DNA of 64,000 bases from Nonomuraea jiangxiensis (GTDB lineage: Bacteria; Actinomycetota; Actinomycetes; Streptosporangiales; Streptosporangiaceae), in contig NZ_FNDJ01000018.1 of NCBI RefSeq assembly GCF_900099965.1, positions 124,001-188,000 of the forward strand, given 5' to 3'. Numbering within the stretch: position 1 is the stretch's first letter; each line of letters opens with the position of its first letter. The notes beneath the pieces were generated by a model. That model was given only the letters and a program-made list of their open reading frames with translations. It searched no databases and was not told the origin of the DNA. Positions 19,439 through 27,765 of this stretch are shown piece after piece. Position numbers and translations under genes: made by a program.

Positions 19439-20983
19439 TCAGGTGCCCTGCCGGATCAGGTCGGCCCCCTTCTCGCCGATCATGACGGCGGGGGCGTGGG
19501 TGTGGCCGCGGTTGAGCGTCGGCATGATCGACGCGTCCACCACCCTGAGCCCTTCGACCCCGCGGACCCGCAGTGACGGATCCACGACCGAGTCGTCGTC
19601 GACGCCCATGCGGCATGTGCCGACCGGGTGATAGAGGGTCTCGCCGCGCTCGCGTACCCACTGGGCGAGCTCCTCGTCGCTCTCCGGCGCCCAGTAGGGT
19701 GCCATCGGCCCGCCCGCGTACGGCTTCATCGCCGCGGTCGCGAACACCTGCTTGGCCGTCTTCAGCCCCGCGACCAGCCGCTTGACGTCGCCCTCCGCGG
19801 CCAGGTAGCCGGGGTCGACGAGCACGTCCCGGCCGTTGAGCCCGATCCGGCCGCGGCTCTCCGGCTGCAGCAGCACGACCCCGACGGTGAGCCCGTGGCT
19901 GGTCGGCGGGGTGAGCCCGTGGTCGATGAACGGCCCCGGCGCGAAGATCAGCTCGACGTCGGGCGCGGGCTCCTCCGCCGAGGTCCTGATGAACGCCACC
20001 GCCTCGCCCACGTTGGTGGTGAGCATGCCGGAGCGCAGGACGATGTAGCGCAGCAGGTTGCCGATCGACTGGGCCCCGGTCAGCGTCACCGGCTGCCTGC
20101 ACTCGACGAACACTCCCGACGAGAGGTGGTCCTGAAGGTTCTTGCCGACCTCGGGCAGCTCGTGCACGATCGGCACCCCGGCGTCGCGCAGCTCTCCGGG
20201 CTCGCCCACGCCGGACCGCATGAGCAGGTAGGGCGACCCGATCGTCCCGGCGGCCAGGATGACCTCGCGTCTGGCCCTGACCTGGGCGCCGCCGCCGTGT
20301 TCGATCCCCGTGGCGCGCCTGCCCTCGAACGTCACCCGGTCCACGGTCGTCCCGGTGATCACCTTGAGGTTGGGCCGCGACCTGGCCGGGCGCAGGTAGG
20401 CGTCGGCGGAGCTCCATCTGCGCCCGCGGTTCTGCGTGACCGGGGTGGGGCTGTAACCCTCGTTGGAGGGGCCGTTCAGCTCGCCGAGCCGCTCGAAGCC
20501 GAGCTCCTCGCACGCCCTGAGGAAGGCGGCGGTGGTGACGTTGGGGCTGCGCAGCTCGGAGATGTACAGCGGGCCCGAGGTGCCGTAGACGCCGCCGTGG
20601 TTGCTGCCGACGCGGTTCTCCGCCCTGGTGAAGTACGGCAGCACGTCCTCGTACGTCCAGCCGGGGACGCCCCACTGGTCGTAGTCGAGCCGGCAGCCGC
20701 GGACCCACATCTGGGCGTTCAGCGAGGACGAGCCGCCGAGCACGCGCCCGCGGGGCCAGTAGAGCTCACGGCCGGACATCTCGCCCTGTTTGGCGGTGGT
20801 GTAGTTCCAGTCGTAGTCGGTCTTGAAGAGCTTGGCGAAGCCCGCGGGCATGCGGATCTCCAGCTTGTCGTCCTGCCCGCCCGCCTCCACCAGGGCCACC
20901 GAGACGCTCGGATCGGCCGAGAGCCTGTTGGCCAGTACACACCCCGCGGATCCCGCCCCGACGATCACGTAGTCGTACTGCAT
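19439..20983 (-). CDS. GMC-family FAD-dependent oxidoreductase (choline dehydrogenase-like)
   Basis: 514 residues. The N-terminal FAD site is DYVIVGAGSAGCVLANRLS. GMC signatures follow: WPRGRVLGGSSSLNAQMWVRG and AAGTIGSPYLLMRSGVG. The C-terminal catalytic region holds HPVGTCRMG and NRGHTHAPAVMIGEKGADLI. It oxidises an alcohol, as choline and alkanol dehydrogenases do; the substrate is not determined. The ATG at 20983 has GGAGGGG two bases upstream. It is divergent from an acyl-CoA ligase across a region with a TetR-type operator, which hints at an alkanol or fatty-acid pathway. Confidence 0.92.
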   Translation of the reverse strand: MQYDYVIVGAGSAGCVLANRLSADPSVSVALVEAGGQDDKLEIRMPAGFAKLFKTDYDWNYTTAKQGEMSGRELYWPRGRVLGGSSSLNAQMWVRGCRLDYDQWGVPGWTYEDVLPYFTRAENRVGSNHGGVYGTSGPLYISELRSPNVTTAAFLRACEELGFERLGELNGPSNEGYSPTPVTQNRGRRWSSADAYLRPARSRPNLKVITGTTVDRVTFEGRRATGIEHGGGAQVRARREVILAAGTIGSPYLLMRSGVGEPGELRDAGVPIVHELPEVGKNLQDHLSSGVFVECRQPVTLTGAQSIGNLLRYIVLRSGMLTTNVGEAVAFIRTSAEEPAPDVELIFAPGPFIDHGLTPPTSHGLTVGVVLLQPESRGRIGLNGRDVLVDPGYLAAEGDVKRLVAGLKTAKQVFATAAMKPYAGGPMAPYWAPESDEELAQWVRERGETLYHPVGTCRMGVDDDSVVDPSLRVRGVEGLRVVDASIMPTLNRGHTHAPAVMIGEKGADLIRQGT

Positions 20984-21063
20984 GACCCCTCCAAGGGGTG
21001 AGTGACTTGGTACTTGCTTACTCCAGGCCGGAGGGGGCGTCCATATCCACTTGTAACCTTGCC

Positions 21064-21082
21064 TACCTACCAGTCGGTATGG
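21064..21082. promoter_or_regulatory. TetR-type operator between GMC and acyl-CoA ligase genes
   Basis: On the minus strand the site reads CCATACCGACTGGTAGGTA; its core TACC-N4-GGTA (21068-21079) is an inverted repeat. It resembles the TACCGACnGGTnGGTA operators of actinobacterial TetR regulators of fatty-acid genes. It lies about 50 bases upstream of the acyl-CoA ligase start and 80 bases from the GMC start, so it could control both. Confidence 0.5.
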
Positions 21083-21130
21083 CGAGCCTGCGAGGATGGC
21101 GCCCAAGTCGGCACAGAGGAGGAAGGCGTC

Positions 21131-22666
21131 ATGCTCAATCTGTCGATCGTCCTGGAGGACAGCGCCAGGAACACCCCCGACGGCACCGCCATCGTCTTCG
21201 GTGACATGCGGCTGCCGTACTCCATGATCGACACTGTAGCCAATCAGGTGGCCAACCTGCTGGTGGCTCGCGGGATCGGCAGGGGTGACAAGGTGGCGCT
21301 GGCGTGCCCGAACCTGCCGTACTTCCCGTTCGTCTACTTCGGCATCCTCAAGGCCGGGGCGACCGTGGTGCCGCTCAACGTGCTGCTGCAGTCGCGGGAG
21401 ATCGCCTACCACCTCGACGACAGCGACGCCAAGGCGCTGTTCTGCTTCGAGGGCACGCCGGAGCTGCCGCTGGGCGAGCGCGGCAGGGCGGGGTTCGAGG
21501 CGGCGCCGGGCTGCGAGCACTTCTTCGTGCTCCCCGCCACCCCGCTGGCCACCGAGTCGGAGTACGGCGAGTCGATCTGGGCGGCGCTCGGCGGGATGGC
21601 GAGCCAGTTCGAGACCGTGCAGACCGCGCCCGACGACACCGCGGTGATCCTCTACACCTCGGGCACCACCGGCCAGCCCAAGGGGGCCGAGCTCAGCCAC
21701 CAGAACATGCTGACGAACGCCCTGATCAGCGACCGGATGTTCCCCAGCACCGACGGGGGCGACACCTACCTGGCGGTGCTGCCGCTCTTCCACTCCTTCG
21801 GCCAGACCGTCGTCATGAACACCGGCTTCCTGCGGGGCGCGAGCGTCGTCCTGATGCCACGTTTCGATCCGGCCCAGGCGCTCTCGCTCATGCTCTCCGA
21901 GAACGTGACGTTCTTCGCCGGGGTGCCCACGATGTACTGGGCCATGCTCACCACGATCCACGCGGAGGGCGTGGAGGTGCCACGCTCCCTGCGGGTGGCC
22001 GTCGCGGGCGGGGCGTCGTCGCCGGTGGAGGTGCTCAAGGACTTCGAGACGACGTTCGGGATCGGCATCCTGGAGGGGTACGGACTGTCGGAGACCTCGC
22101 CGGTGGCCAGCTTCAACCAGCCCGGCCGTCCCGCCAAACCGGGCACGGTCGGCACCCCGATCTGGGGCGTGGAGATGAAGCTGATCGACGGCGACTGGAA
22201 GACCGTGGAGGGCGAGGGGCCCGGCGAGATCGCGATCCGCGGCCACAACATCATGAAGGGCTACTACGGCCGGCCCGAGGCGACCGACGAGGTCATGCGC
22301 GACGGCTGGTTCCGTACGGGCGACATCGGGACCCGCGACGGTGACGGTTACTACTCCATCGTCGACCGGGCCAAGGACATGATCATCCGGGGCGGGTTCA
22401 ACGTCTATCCGCGCGAGCTGGAGGAGGTCCTCATGACCCACGAGGCCGTCTCGCTGGCGGCCGTGGTGGGCGTGGCGCACGAGTCGCACGGCGAGGAGAT
22501 CAAGGCCTACGTCATCAGGACGCCCGGCTCCGCGATCACGGAGGAGGAGCTGATCGCCTGGGCCAGGAACAACATGGCGGCCTACAAATATCCGCGCATG
22601 GTGGAGTTCCGCGACTCCCTGCCGATGACGGCGACGGGCAAGATCCTCAAGCGCGAGCTCCGGTAA
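21131..22666 (+). CDS. Acyl-CoA synthetase (long-chain fatty-acid-CoA ligase, FadD-like)
   Basis: 511 residues. ANL-superfamily enzyme that adenylates a carboxylic acid and transfers it to CoA. Visible motifs: P-loop YTSGTTGQPKG (near residue 175), EGYGLSETSPV, GWFRTGDIG, DRAKDMIIRGGFNVYPRELE and the C-terminal catalytic Lys region MTATGKILKREL. The start at 21131 follows GAGGAGGAAGG; the frame is open further upstream, but this is the family start. It is probably co-regulated with the divergent GMC oxidoreductase. A medium- or long-chain acyl substrate is likely; aromatic acids cannot be excluded. Confidence 0.9.
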   Translation: MLNLSIVLEDSARNTPDGTAIVFGDMRLPYSMIDTVANQVANLLVARGIGRGDKVALACPNLPYFPFVYFGILKAGATVVPLNVLLQSREIAYHLDDSDAKALFCFEGTPELPLGERGRAGFEAAPGCEHFFVLPATPLATESEYGESIWAALGGMASQFETVQTAPDDTAVILYTSGTTGQPKGAELSHQNMLTNALISDRMFPSTDGGDTYLAVLPLFHSFGQTVVMNTGFLRGASVVLMPRFDPAQALSLMLSENVTFFAGVPTMYWAMLTTIHAEGVEVPRSLRVAVAGGASSPVEVLKDFETTFGIGILEGYGLSETSPVASFNQPGRPAKPGTVGTPIWGVEMKLIDGDWKTVEGEGPGEIAIRGHNIMKGYYGRPEATDEVMRDGWFRTGDIGTRDGDGYYSIVDRAKDMIIRGGFNVYPRELEEVLMTHEAVSLAAVVGVAHESHGEEIKAYVIRTPGSAITEEELIAWARNNMAAYKYPRMVEFRDSLPMTATGKILKRELR

Positions 22667-22779
22667 CCGGCCGGCCACGACCGCCTACCTCGGCGCCGCC
22701 GGGAAGGCGAGCGGGGCGTGACCGGCATCCTCGGTCAATCGGGATGAAGGCGGGCGTGGCGGGCCGATAGCGTGATCTC

Positions 22780-23733
22780 ATGCAAGATCGACCGGAGGGG
22801 TTCGACGAGGGGCTGCTGCGGCCCGCGCTCGGCGCGTGGCAGATCGACGCCGTCACGCTCGACTACGCGCGGGTCGGGTTCGGCGACTATCACTGGGTCG
22901 CGGGTGACCGGGGTGGGCGGCGGTGGTTCGTCACCGTGGCCGACGTACGGCACAAGCCGTTCGACGGGCTGCGCTCGGCCATGGACACGGCAGCGGCGCT
23001 GCGCGAGGAGGCGGGGCTGGACTTCGTCGTGGCCCCGCTGCGCACGTCCGACGGCGCGACGCTGCTGCGGCTCGACCGCCACCGGTACGCCATGAGCGTC
23101 TTCCCGTTCGAGCCAGGGGCCGCCGGGCGGTTCGGCGAGGAACAGCCGCCGGAGGCCCGTGGCGCGATCATCGACCTGCTGGCGCGGCTGCACGCGACGC
23201 CGCCCCCGTACTCGGCTCCGCCGCGCCCGCTGGAGCTCTCCAGGCGGGCCGCCCTGGAACGGGACCTTCAGGACTCGGCCGGGCCCTGGCTGGGCGGGCC
23301 GTTCGCCGAGCCCGCCAGGGAGCTGCTCTCCGAGTACGCCGGGACGCTGCGGGACAGGCTGCGGGAGTTCGACGAGCTGGTGGACAAGGTGAGCAGGACG
23401 GGCGAGCCGGTCGTGACGCACGGCGAGCCGCATCCGGGCAACCTGCTGCGGGCGGGCCAACGGCTGCTGCTGGTCGACTGGGACACGGTGGGGATGGCGG
23501 TGCCCGAACGCGACCTGTGGCTGGTCGCCGCCGGCCCCGCGGACCTCGACCGGTACGCCGAGGCCACCGGCCACACCCCCGACCCCGACGCCCTGGCTCT
23601 CTACCGGCTGCGGTGGGCGCTGGACGACGTGGCGGAGTTCGTGGCGTGGTTCCGCGCCCCGCACGGGCGCACCCCGGATGCCGAGGAGAGCTGGCACGGC
23701 CTCAGCGGCACCCTGCGCGACCTGGCCCGCTGA
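22780..23733 (+). CDS. APH-family phosphotransferase, spectinomycin-kinase-like
   Basis: 317 residues with the aminoglycoside-phosphotransferase kinase fold. The catalytic loop is VTHGEPHPGNLL (the usual HGD is HGE here) and the metal-binding motif is LLVDWDTVGMAVPERDLW. The overall pattern resembles the actinobacterial APH(9)-like group. Members phosphorylate antibiotics or small metabolites; resistance is not established. The ATG at 22780 has only weak upstream complementarity to rRNA. Confidence 0.8.
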   Translation: MQDRPEGFDEGLLRPALGAWQIDAVTLDYARVGFGDYHWVAGDRGGRRWFVTVADVRHKPFDGLRSAMDTAAALREEAGLDFVVAPLRTSDGATLLRLDRHRYAMSVFPFEPGAAGRFGEEQPPEARGAIIDLLARLHATPPPYSAPPRPLELSRRAALERDLQDSAGPWLGGPFAEPARELLSEYAGTLRDRLREFDELVDKVSRTGEPVVTHGEPHPGNLLRAGQRLLLVDWDTVGMAVPERDLWLVAAGPADLDRYAEATGHTPDPDALALYRLRWALDDVAEFVAWFRAPHGRTPDAEESWHGLSGTLRDLAR

Positions 23734-23844
23734 TCGACGCCTGACCGGGGCCGATGGGCCGTACCGGGTAGTTAATGGCTTGCCTGGATACGCCGTGTAG
23801 CAATAACGTCACTCTAAGCTGTAAGTAGAGGCAAAGGAGCGCAC

Positions 23845-23976
23845 GTGGGCAGGCACGAGAAGCCCCGTAGTCCCAAGGAGCAGCCACCGGAGGGCCAGGA
23901 AGCGGCCTCTCAGGAGGAGAGTCCCATCAGCCGCGGCAAGCACGCGGCGACCGTCGGGGCGCAGGACGAGAAGTAA
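23845..23976 (+). CDS. Small hydrophilic protein, 43 residues
   Basis: GTG start with AAGGAG seven bases upstream. The peptide is short, highly charged and without hydrophobic segments: it begins MGRHEKPRSPKEQPPEG and ends GKHAATVGAQDEK. It stands alone between the phosphotransferase gene and the convergent tmsB. Similar lysine/glutamate-rich mini-proteins are common in actinomycetes, but I know no function for this one. Confidence 0.6.
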   Translation: MGRHEKPRSPKEQPPEGQEAASQEESPISRGKHAATVGAQDEK

Positions 23977-24035
23977 GGGGGCGGTCCGGGGGCGTCACCG
24001 TCCGCCCCCGGACCGAACGTAGGGTCGGACGAAGG

Positions 24036-25295
24036 TCAGGGCCAGTCGAGGGCCGGGCGCAGGGAGACGCCGGAGCGGCCTTCGTGGTCGAGTTTCACGG
24101 CCAGGACCTGGTGGAGCTGGACCTTGTTGCGTTCGAAGCCCACGATGCAGCCCGCCATATAGAGGGCCCACACCCGAGCCGTGCCCATGCCCACCTCCTG
24201 GACCGCGTCCTCCCAGTTGGCGTCCAGGTTGTCGCACCAGTGGCGCAGGGTCTTGGCGTAGTGCTCCCGCAGGTTCTCCTCGTGGCGGATCTCGAAGCCG
24301 AGGTCCTCCATCTGCCTGACCAGCCAGCCCACGGACTCGATCTCGCCGTCGGGGAAGACGTACCGGTTGATGAAGCCGCCCTTGTTGAACGTCTTCTCCT
24401 TCCCGGTCGGCCGGGTGATGCAGTGGTTGAGGAGGCGGCCGCCCGGCCTGAGCTTGCCGTAGAGGAACTCGAAGTAGGACGGGACGTTGGCCTTGCCGAT
24501 GTGCTCGGTCAGGCCGATCGAGCTGACCGCGTCGAACCCGGTCTCCTGGACGTCCCGGTAGTCCATGAAGCGGACTTCAGCCAGGTCCTGCAGGCCGGCG
24601 TCGATGATGGCCTGCTGGGCCCATTCGGCCTGCTGCTTGCTCAGGGTCACGCCGAGCGCCTTGACGCCGTAGTGCTTGGCGGCGTGCATGACCATGCCGC
24701 CCCAGCCGCAGCCCACGTCCAGCAGGCGCATCCCGGGCTTCAGGTCCAGCTTGCGGGCCACCAGGTCGAACTTGGCGTATTGCGCCTCCTCCAGCGTCGC
24801 GTCCTGCGACGGGAACACCGCGCACGTGTAGGCCATCGACGGCCCCAGCACCCACCGGTAGAACCGGTTGGACACGTCGTAGTGGTGGTGGATGGCCTCG
24901 GCGTCACGCTGCTTGGCGTGCCGGGAGCCCAGCTTGGCCAGGGCGCTCTGCCGCATCTCCTGCGGGGGCGGCGGCACGCGCATCAGCAGCGGCTTGACCC
25001 CCAGCGACCGCACGGCGGCGATCTTCTCGGACGTGGTCAGGTCGTTCGTGGTGATGTTCCACATCCGGTCCAGCAGCGCGTACAGGTCGCCGTGCACATC
25101 GATGTGGCCGGAGATGTACGCCCTGGCCAACCCCAACTCCCCCGGAGCGTGGGCCAAATACGCGACCGCTATCGGGGACTTGACCTCGATGGCGAGGTCG
25201 GCCCCGTCCGGCCCGGCTTTGCTGCCGTCATAGGCCATGAACGCGACGTTCGCGTCCGGGCCGACAATCTTTTCAAAGATGGTTGCCAGAGCCAT
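24036..25295 (-). CDS. tmsB: SAM-dependent fatty-acyl methyltransferase (cyclopropane-synthase family; 10-methylene fatty acid formation)
   Basis: 419 residues. CFA-synthase-type methyltransferase with the SAM motif LDVGCGWGG, the substrate region HYDVSNRFYRWVLGPSMAYTCAVF and the conserved SSIGLTEHIG and FINRYVFPDGE segments. Paired with an FAD oxidoreductase immediately upstream (six bases between), it matches the TmsA-TmsB/BfaA-BfaB system. There this enzyme adds a methylene at C10 of oleoyl phospholipids and the partner reduces it to 10-methylstearate (tuberculostearate). The assignment rests on the gene pair and motifs. It acts at the inner face of the membrane. Confidence 0.8.
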   Translation of the reverse strand: MALATIFEKIVGPDANVAFMAYDGSKAGPDGADLAIEVKSPIAVAYLAHAPGELGLARAYISGHIDVHGDLYALLDRMWNITTNDLTTSEKIAAVRSLGVKPLLMRVPPPPQEMRQSALAKLGSRHAKQRDAEAIHHHYDVSNRFYRWVLGPSMAYTCAVFPSQDATLEEAQYAKFDLVARKLDLKPGMRLLDVGCGWGGMVMHAAKHYGVKALGVTLSKQQAEWAQQAIIDAGLQDLAEVRFMDYRDVQETGFDAVSSIGLTEHIGKANVPSYFEFLYGKLRPGGRLLNHCITRPTGKEKTFNKGGFINRYVFPDGEIESVGWLVRQMEDLGFEIRHEENLREHYAKTLRHWCDNLDANWEDAVQEVGMGTARVWALYMAGCIVGFERNKVQLHQVLAVKLDHEGRSGVSLRPALDWP

Positions 25296-25301
25296 CTGCT
25301 C

Positions 25302-26663
25302 TCACCTTCCCCGCACACACTTTTCGTACAGGTCCAGCAGGCGCCCATTCGGGTCGTATTCCCGCTTGACCGGCCAGTAGGCATCGCCGTTGTACAGCCG
25401 CCAGAACTGTTCACGGGCGTAGAAGGAAGTCGAGTAGAGCGACTTGTGGCCGTCGAGATCGTGCACCGCGTTCTCGATGAGCCGGTTGTAGTAGCCGTCG
25501 AACTGTCCCCGCGGCAGCGGGACCATACCCCAGAACCCGAAGTTGACATAGAGCCTGCCCGGCTCCAGCGGATAGATCGGCCAGCGGGATCCGGCGCGCA
25601 GCGGGCACATCCACACCGGTGTCATGCCCACCTTGTCGTTGAAGAACTCCAGGAACTCCGATCCCCGCTCGATCGGGGTCTCCACGTCCTGGATGACCGA
25701 CTCCTGCACGGGCCGGTCGCGCCAGCGGTCGATGCGCGCGGTCACACCGTGTTTCCGGTCGAGCGCGACCAGGCGGCGGTAGACGTCGGAGCGCATCCAG
25801 CGGCGCGGCATGAGCGAGCGGACCACCGGCTGCTGCACGCCGAAGGCGCGTGAGCACCAGAACCAGTCGGTGTCCCAGCGCCACAGGTAGTCGCGGATGG
25901 TGAGCCAGTCGCGGTTGCGCTGCCGGATCGACTGGTAGTAGATCCGCATCCCGGTGTAGTCGGACACGTACGGGGCGCGTTCGGCGAAGCGGCCGACCGT
26001 GATGTACATCTCGCCCGGCTGGAAGAAGACGCCGTCCACGAAGTCGACGTTCTCGCCTTCGTGGACCATGCTGTCGCAGATCTCCGCCATGGCCAGCATG
26101 CACTTGGCGGCGTCGGTGAACTTGAGGTGCGTGAGGTGCACGTACGGCTGCACCTTGCGCAGCTTGATCCGGATGCGCAGCGCGTAGCCGAGGGTGCCGT
26201 AGGAGTTGGGGAAGGTCCGGAACAACTCGCGGTGCTCGTTGTCGTCGCGGGCCACGATGATGCGCCCGTCACCGGTGAGGATCTCCAGCTCTTCGACCGA
26301 CTCATGTGGCAGGCCGTCCCTGAAGCTGCTGGACTCGATGCCGAGCCCCGTCACGGCCCCGCCCAGCGTGATGGTCTTGAGCTGCGGCACCACATACGGC
26401 ATGAGCCCGTGCGCCAGCGTGGCGTCCACCAGGTGCTCGTATGTGGTCATGCCCTGGACCTCGGCCGTCATGGTCTCCGGGTCGACGCTGATGACCTCGT
26501 CGAGATCGCGGGCCGAGAGCTTGGCGGTCCTGCCCCCGTCACGGAACCTGAACAGGTTGGACGTGGACTTGGCCAGCCGGGGCGCCGCCCCGCCAGGGAT
26601 CTCGGCGTACGACTGCCTGATCTGCTCTACTGCCCGTCGGTGTGTCGACATCGTCGTCGTCAC
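25302..26663 (-). CDS. tmsA: FAD-linked oxidoreductase reducing 10-methylene fatty acids
   Basis: 453 residues. The N-terminal PCMH-type FAD-binding domain (about 25-190) has SVDPETMTAEVQGMTTYEHLVDATL, VVPQLKTITLGGAVTGLGIESSSFRDG and TFPNSYGTLGYALRI; the C-terminal substrate cap ends NGRLLDLYEKC. This is the DHCR24/TmsA-like architecture. Next to the CFA-type methyltransferase it should reduce the 10-methylene intermediate to a 10-methyl fatty acid. The GTG at 26663 has AAGGGGGTG upstream; an ATG four codons later is the alternative. It is first in the two-gene operon. Confidence 0.8.
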   Translation of the reverse strand: MTTTMSTHRRAVEQIRQSYAEIPGGAAPRLAKSTSNLFRFRDGGRTAKLSARDLDEVISVDPETMTAEVQGMTTYEHLVDATLAHGLMPYVVPQLKTITLGGAVTGLGIESSSFRDGLPHESVEELEILTGDGRIIVARDDNEHRELFRTFPNSYGTLGYALRIRIKLRKVQPYVHLTHLKFTDAAKCMLAMAEICDSMVHEGENVDFVDGVFFQPGEMYITVGRFAERAPYVSDYTGMRIYYQSIRQRNRDWLTIRDYLWRWDTDWFWCSRAFGVQQPVVRSLMPRRWMRSDVYRRLVALDRKHGVTARIDRWRDRPVQESVIQDVETPIERGSEFLEFFNDKVGMTPVWMCPLRAGSRWPIYPLEPGRLYVNFGFWGMVPLPRGQFDGYYNRLIENAVHDLDGHKSLYSTSFYAREQFWRLYNGDAYWPVKREYDPNGRLLDLYEKCVRGR

Positions 26664-26793
26664 AGAAGCACCCCCTTGAGCTGGTAGAGATCGTCCGTAA
26701 GACGTTATCTCCCACAGCGGACCCGGAACAGACCGGGGTCGTTAAAGACACGAAAACTGTTCATAGTGCCAGGTGAAACGGCTATCCGGGAGG

Positions 26794-27765
26794 CTAATCA
26801 GCAAACTTCCTGGTGATCACCGGTGGCACGCCGTTCAGCACGCCCTCCACCTCGCGTCCTTCCACCGCGGCGGCCAGATTGCTCAGTGTGATGGCGAGCA
26901 GGCGGCTCGTCGACTCCGACGTGACGCCCGCGACGTGCGGGGACAGCAGGACGTTCGGGAGCTCGCGCAGCGGGTCTCCGGCGGGCAGCGGCTCGACGTC
27001 GAAGACGTCCAGCGCGGCCCCGCCCAGGTGCCCCTCGCGCAGCGCCGTCACCAGCGCCTCCTGGTCCACGACGCCGCCCCTGGCCGCGTTCACGAGCAGG
27101 GCGCCCTCCTTCATCCGGCGGGGATCGACGAGGGCGCGGGTCTCGTCGGACAGCGCGATCACCACGATCACGACGTCACTCGCCGCCAGGAGCGTGTCGA
27201 GATCCTCGAAGGCGGGTTCGGCGCGGGGCGTGCGGGTCCAGTAGGTCACCTGGCAGCCCAGCGCGCGGAACATGTCCACGCAACCGGCGCCGATCGCGCC
27301 GTAGCCGACGACGCCCACCCGCCGGCCCGCCAGCTCGCGGGGCTGCAGTTGCTGCTGGGGCCACTCACCGGCGCGGACGGCGGCGTCCGCCTCACCGAGC
27401 TTGCGCAGCAGGGCCATCGCGGCGGCCAGGCACCACTCCGCGACCGCGACGGAGCTGACCCCGGGCGTGTTGGCCAGCGGGACCCCCGCGGCGGCCAGGG
27501 CGTCCAGGTCGTGGCCGTCCACGCCCACGGAGGGCTGCTGGACGAACGCCAGCCGGGGCGCGGCGCGCACCGCCGCGGCGTCCAGCACGAGCGTGCCCGT
27601 CCAGTCGCCGAGCACGATCTCCGCCTCCGGCAGCGCCGCGAGCAGCGCGGCCCGGTCGCGCGTCGCGGGCACGCTGACCCGCACCCGGTCGCCGAGCGGG
27701 TCGAGCAGGCGACGCATCAGCCCCTCGGGCAGCGGAGGCAGCGCGAGCAGGTTCCAGGGACTCAT
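26794..27765 (-). CDS. D-2-hydroxyacid dehydrogenase family protein
   Basis: 323 residues. NAD(P)-dependent reduction of a 2-keto acid to a D-2-hydroxy acid. The Rossmann motif is VGVVGYGAIG. The catalytic residues lie in NAARGGVVDQEAL (Arg), FDVEPLP (Glu) and LSPHVAG (His). Its ATG overlaps the stop of the upstream Ser/Thr kinase by four bases (ATGA), so the two are translationally coupled. The substrate is unknown; the family includes phosphoglycerate, glyoxylate and lactate dehydrogenases. Confidence 0.88.
   Translation of the reverse strand: MSPWNLLALPPLPEGLMRRLLDPLGDRVRVSVPATRDRAALLAALPEAEIVLGDWTGTLVLDAAAVRAAPRLAFVQQPSVGVDGHDLDALAAAGVPLANTPGVSSVAVAEWCLAAAMALLRKLGEADAAVRAGEWPQQQLQPRELAGRRVGVVGYGAIGAGCVDMFRALGCQVTYWTRTPRAEPAFEDLDTLLAASDVVIVVIALSDETRALVDPRRMKEGALLVNAARGGVVDQEALVTALREGHLGGAALDVFDVEPLPAGDPLRELPNVLLSPHVAGVTSESTSRLLAITLSNLAAAVEGREVEGVLNGVPPVITRKFAD

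Noticed and set aside
19381..19439. Terminator between the hydrolase and GMC genes
   Set aside because: Both genes are on the minus strand and no stable stem with a T-tract is visible.
20984..22678. Very long minus-strand open frame extending the GMC oxidoreductase across the acyl-CoA ligase
   Set aside because: The N-terminal 560 residues are the antisense of the ligase gene; the real start is the ATG at 20983 with GGAGGGG, where the FAD motif begins.
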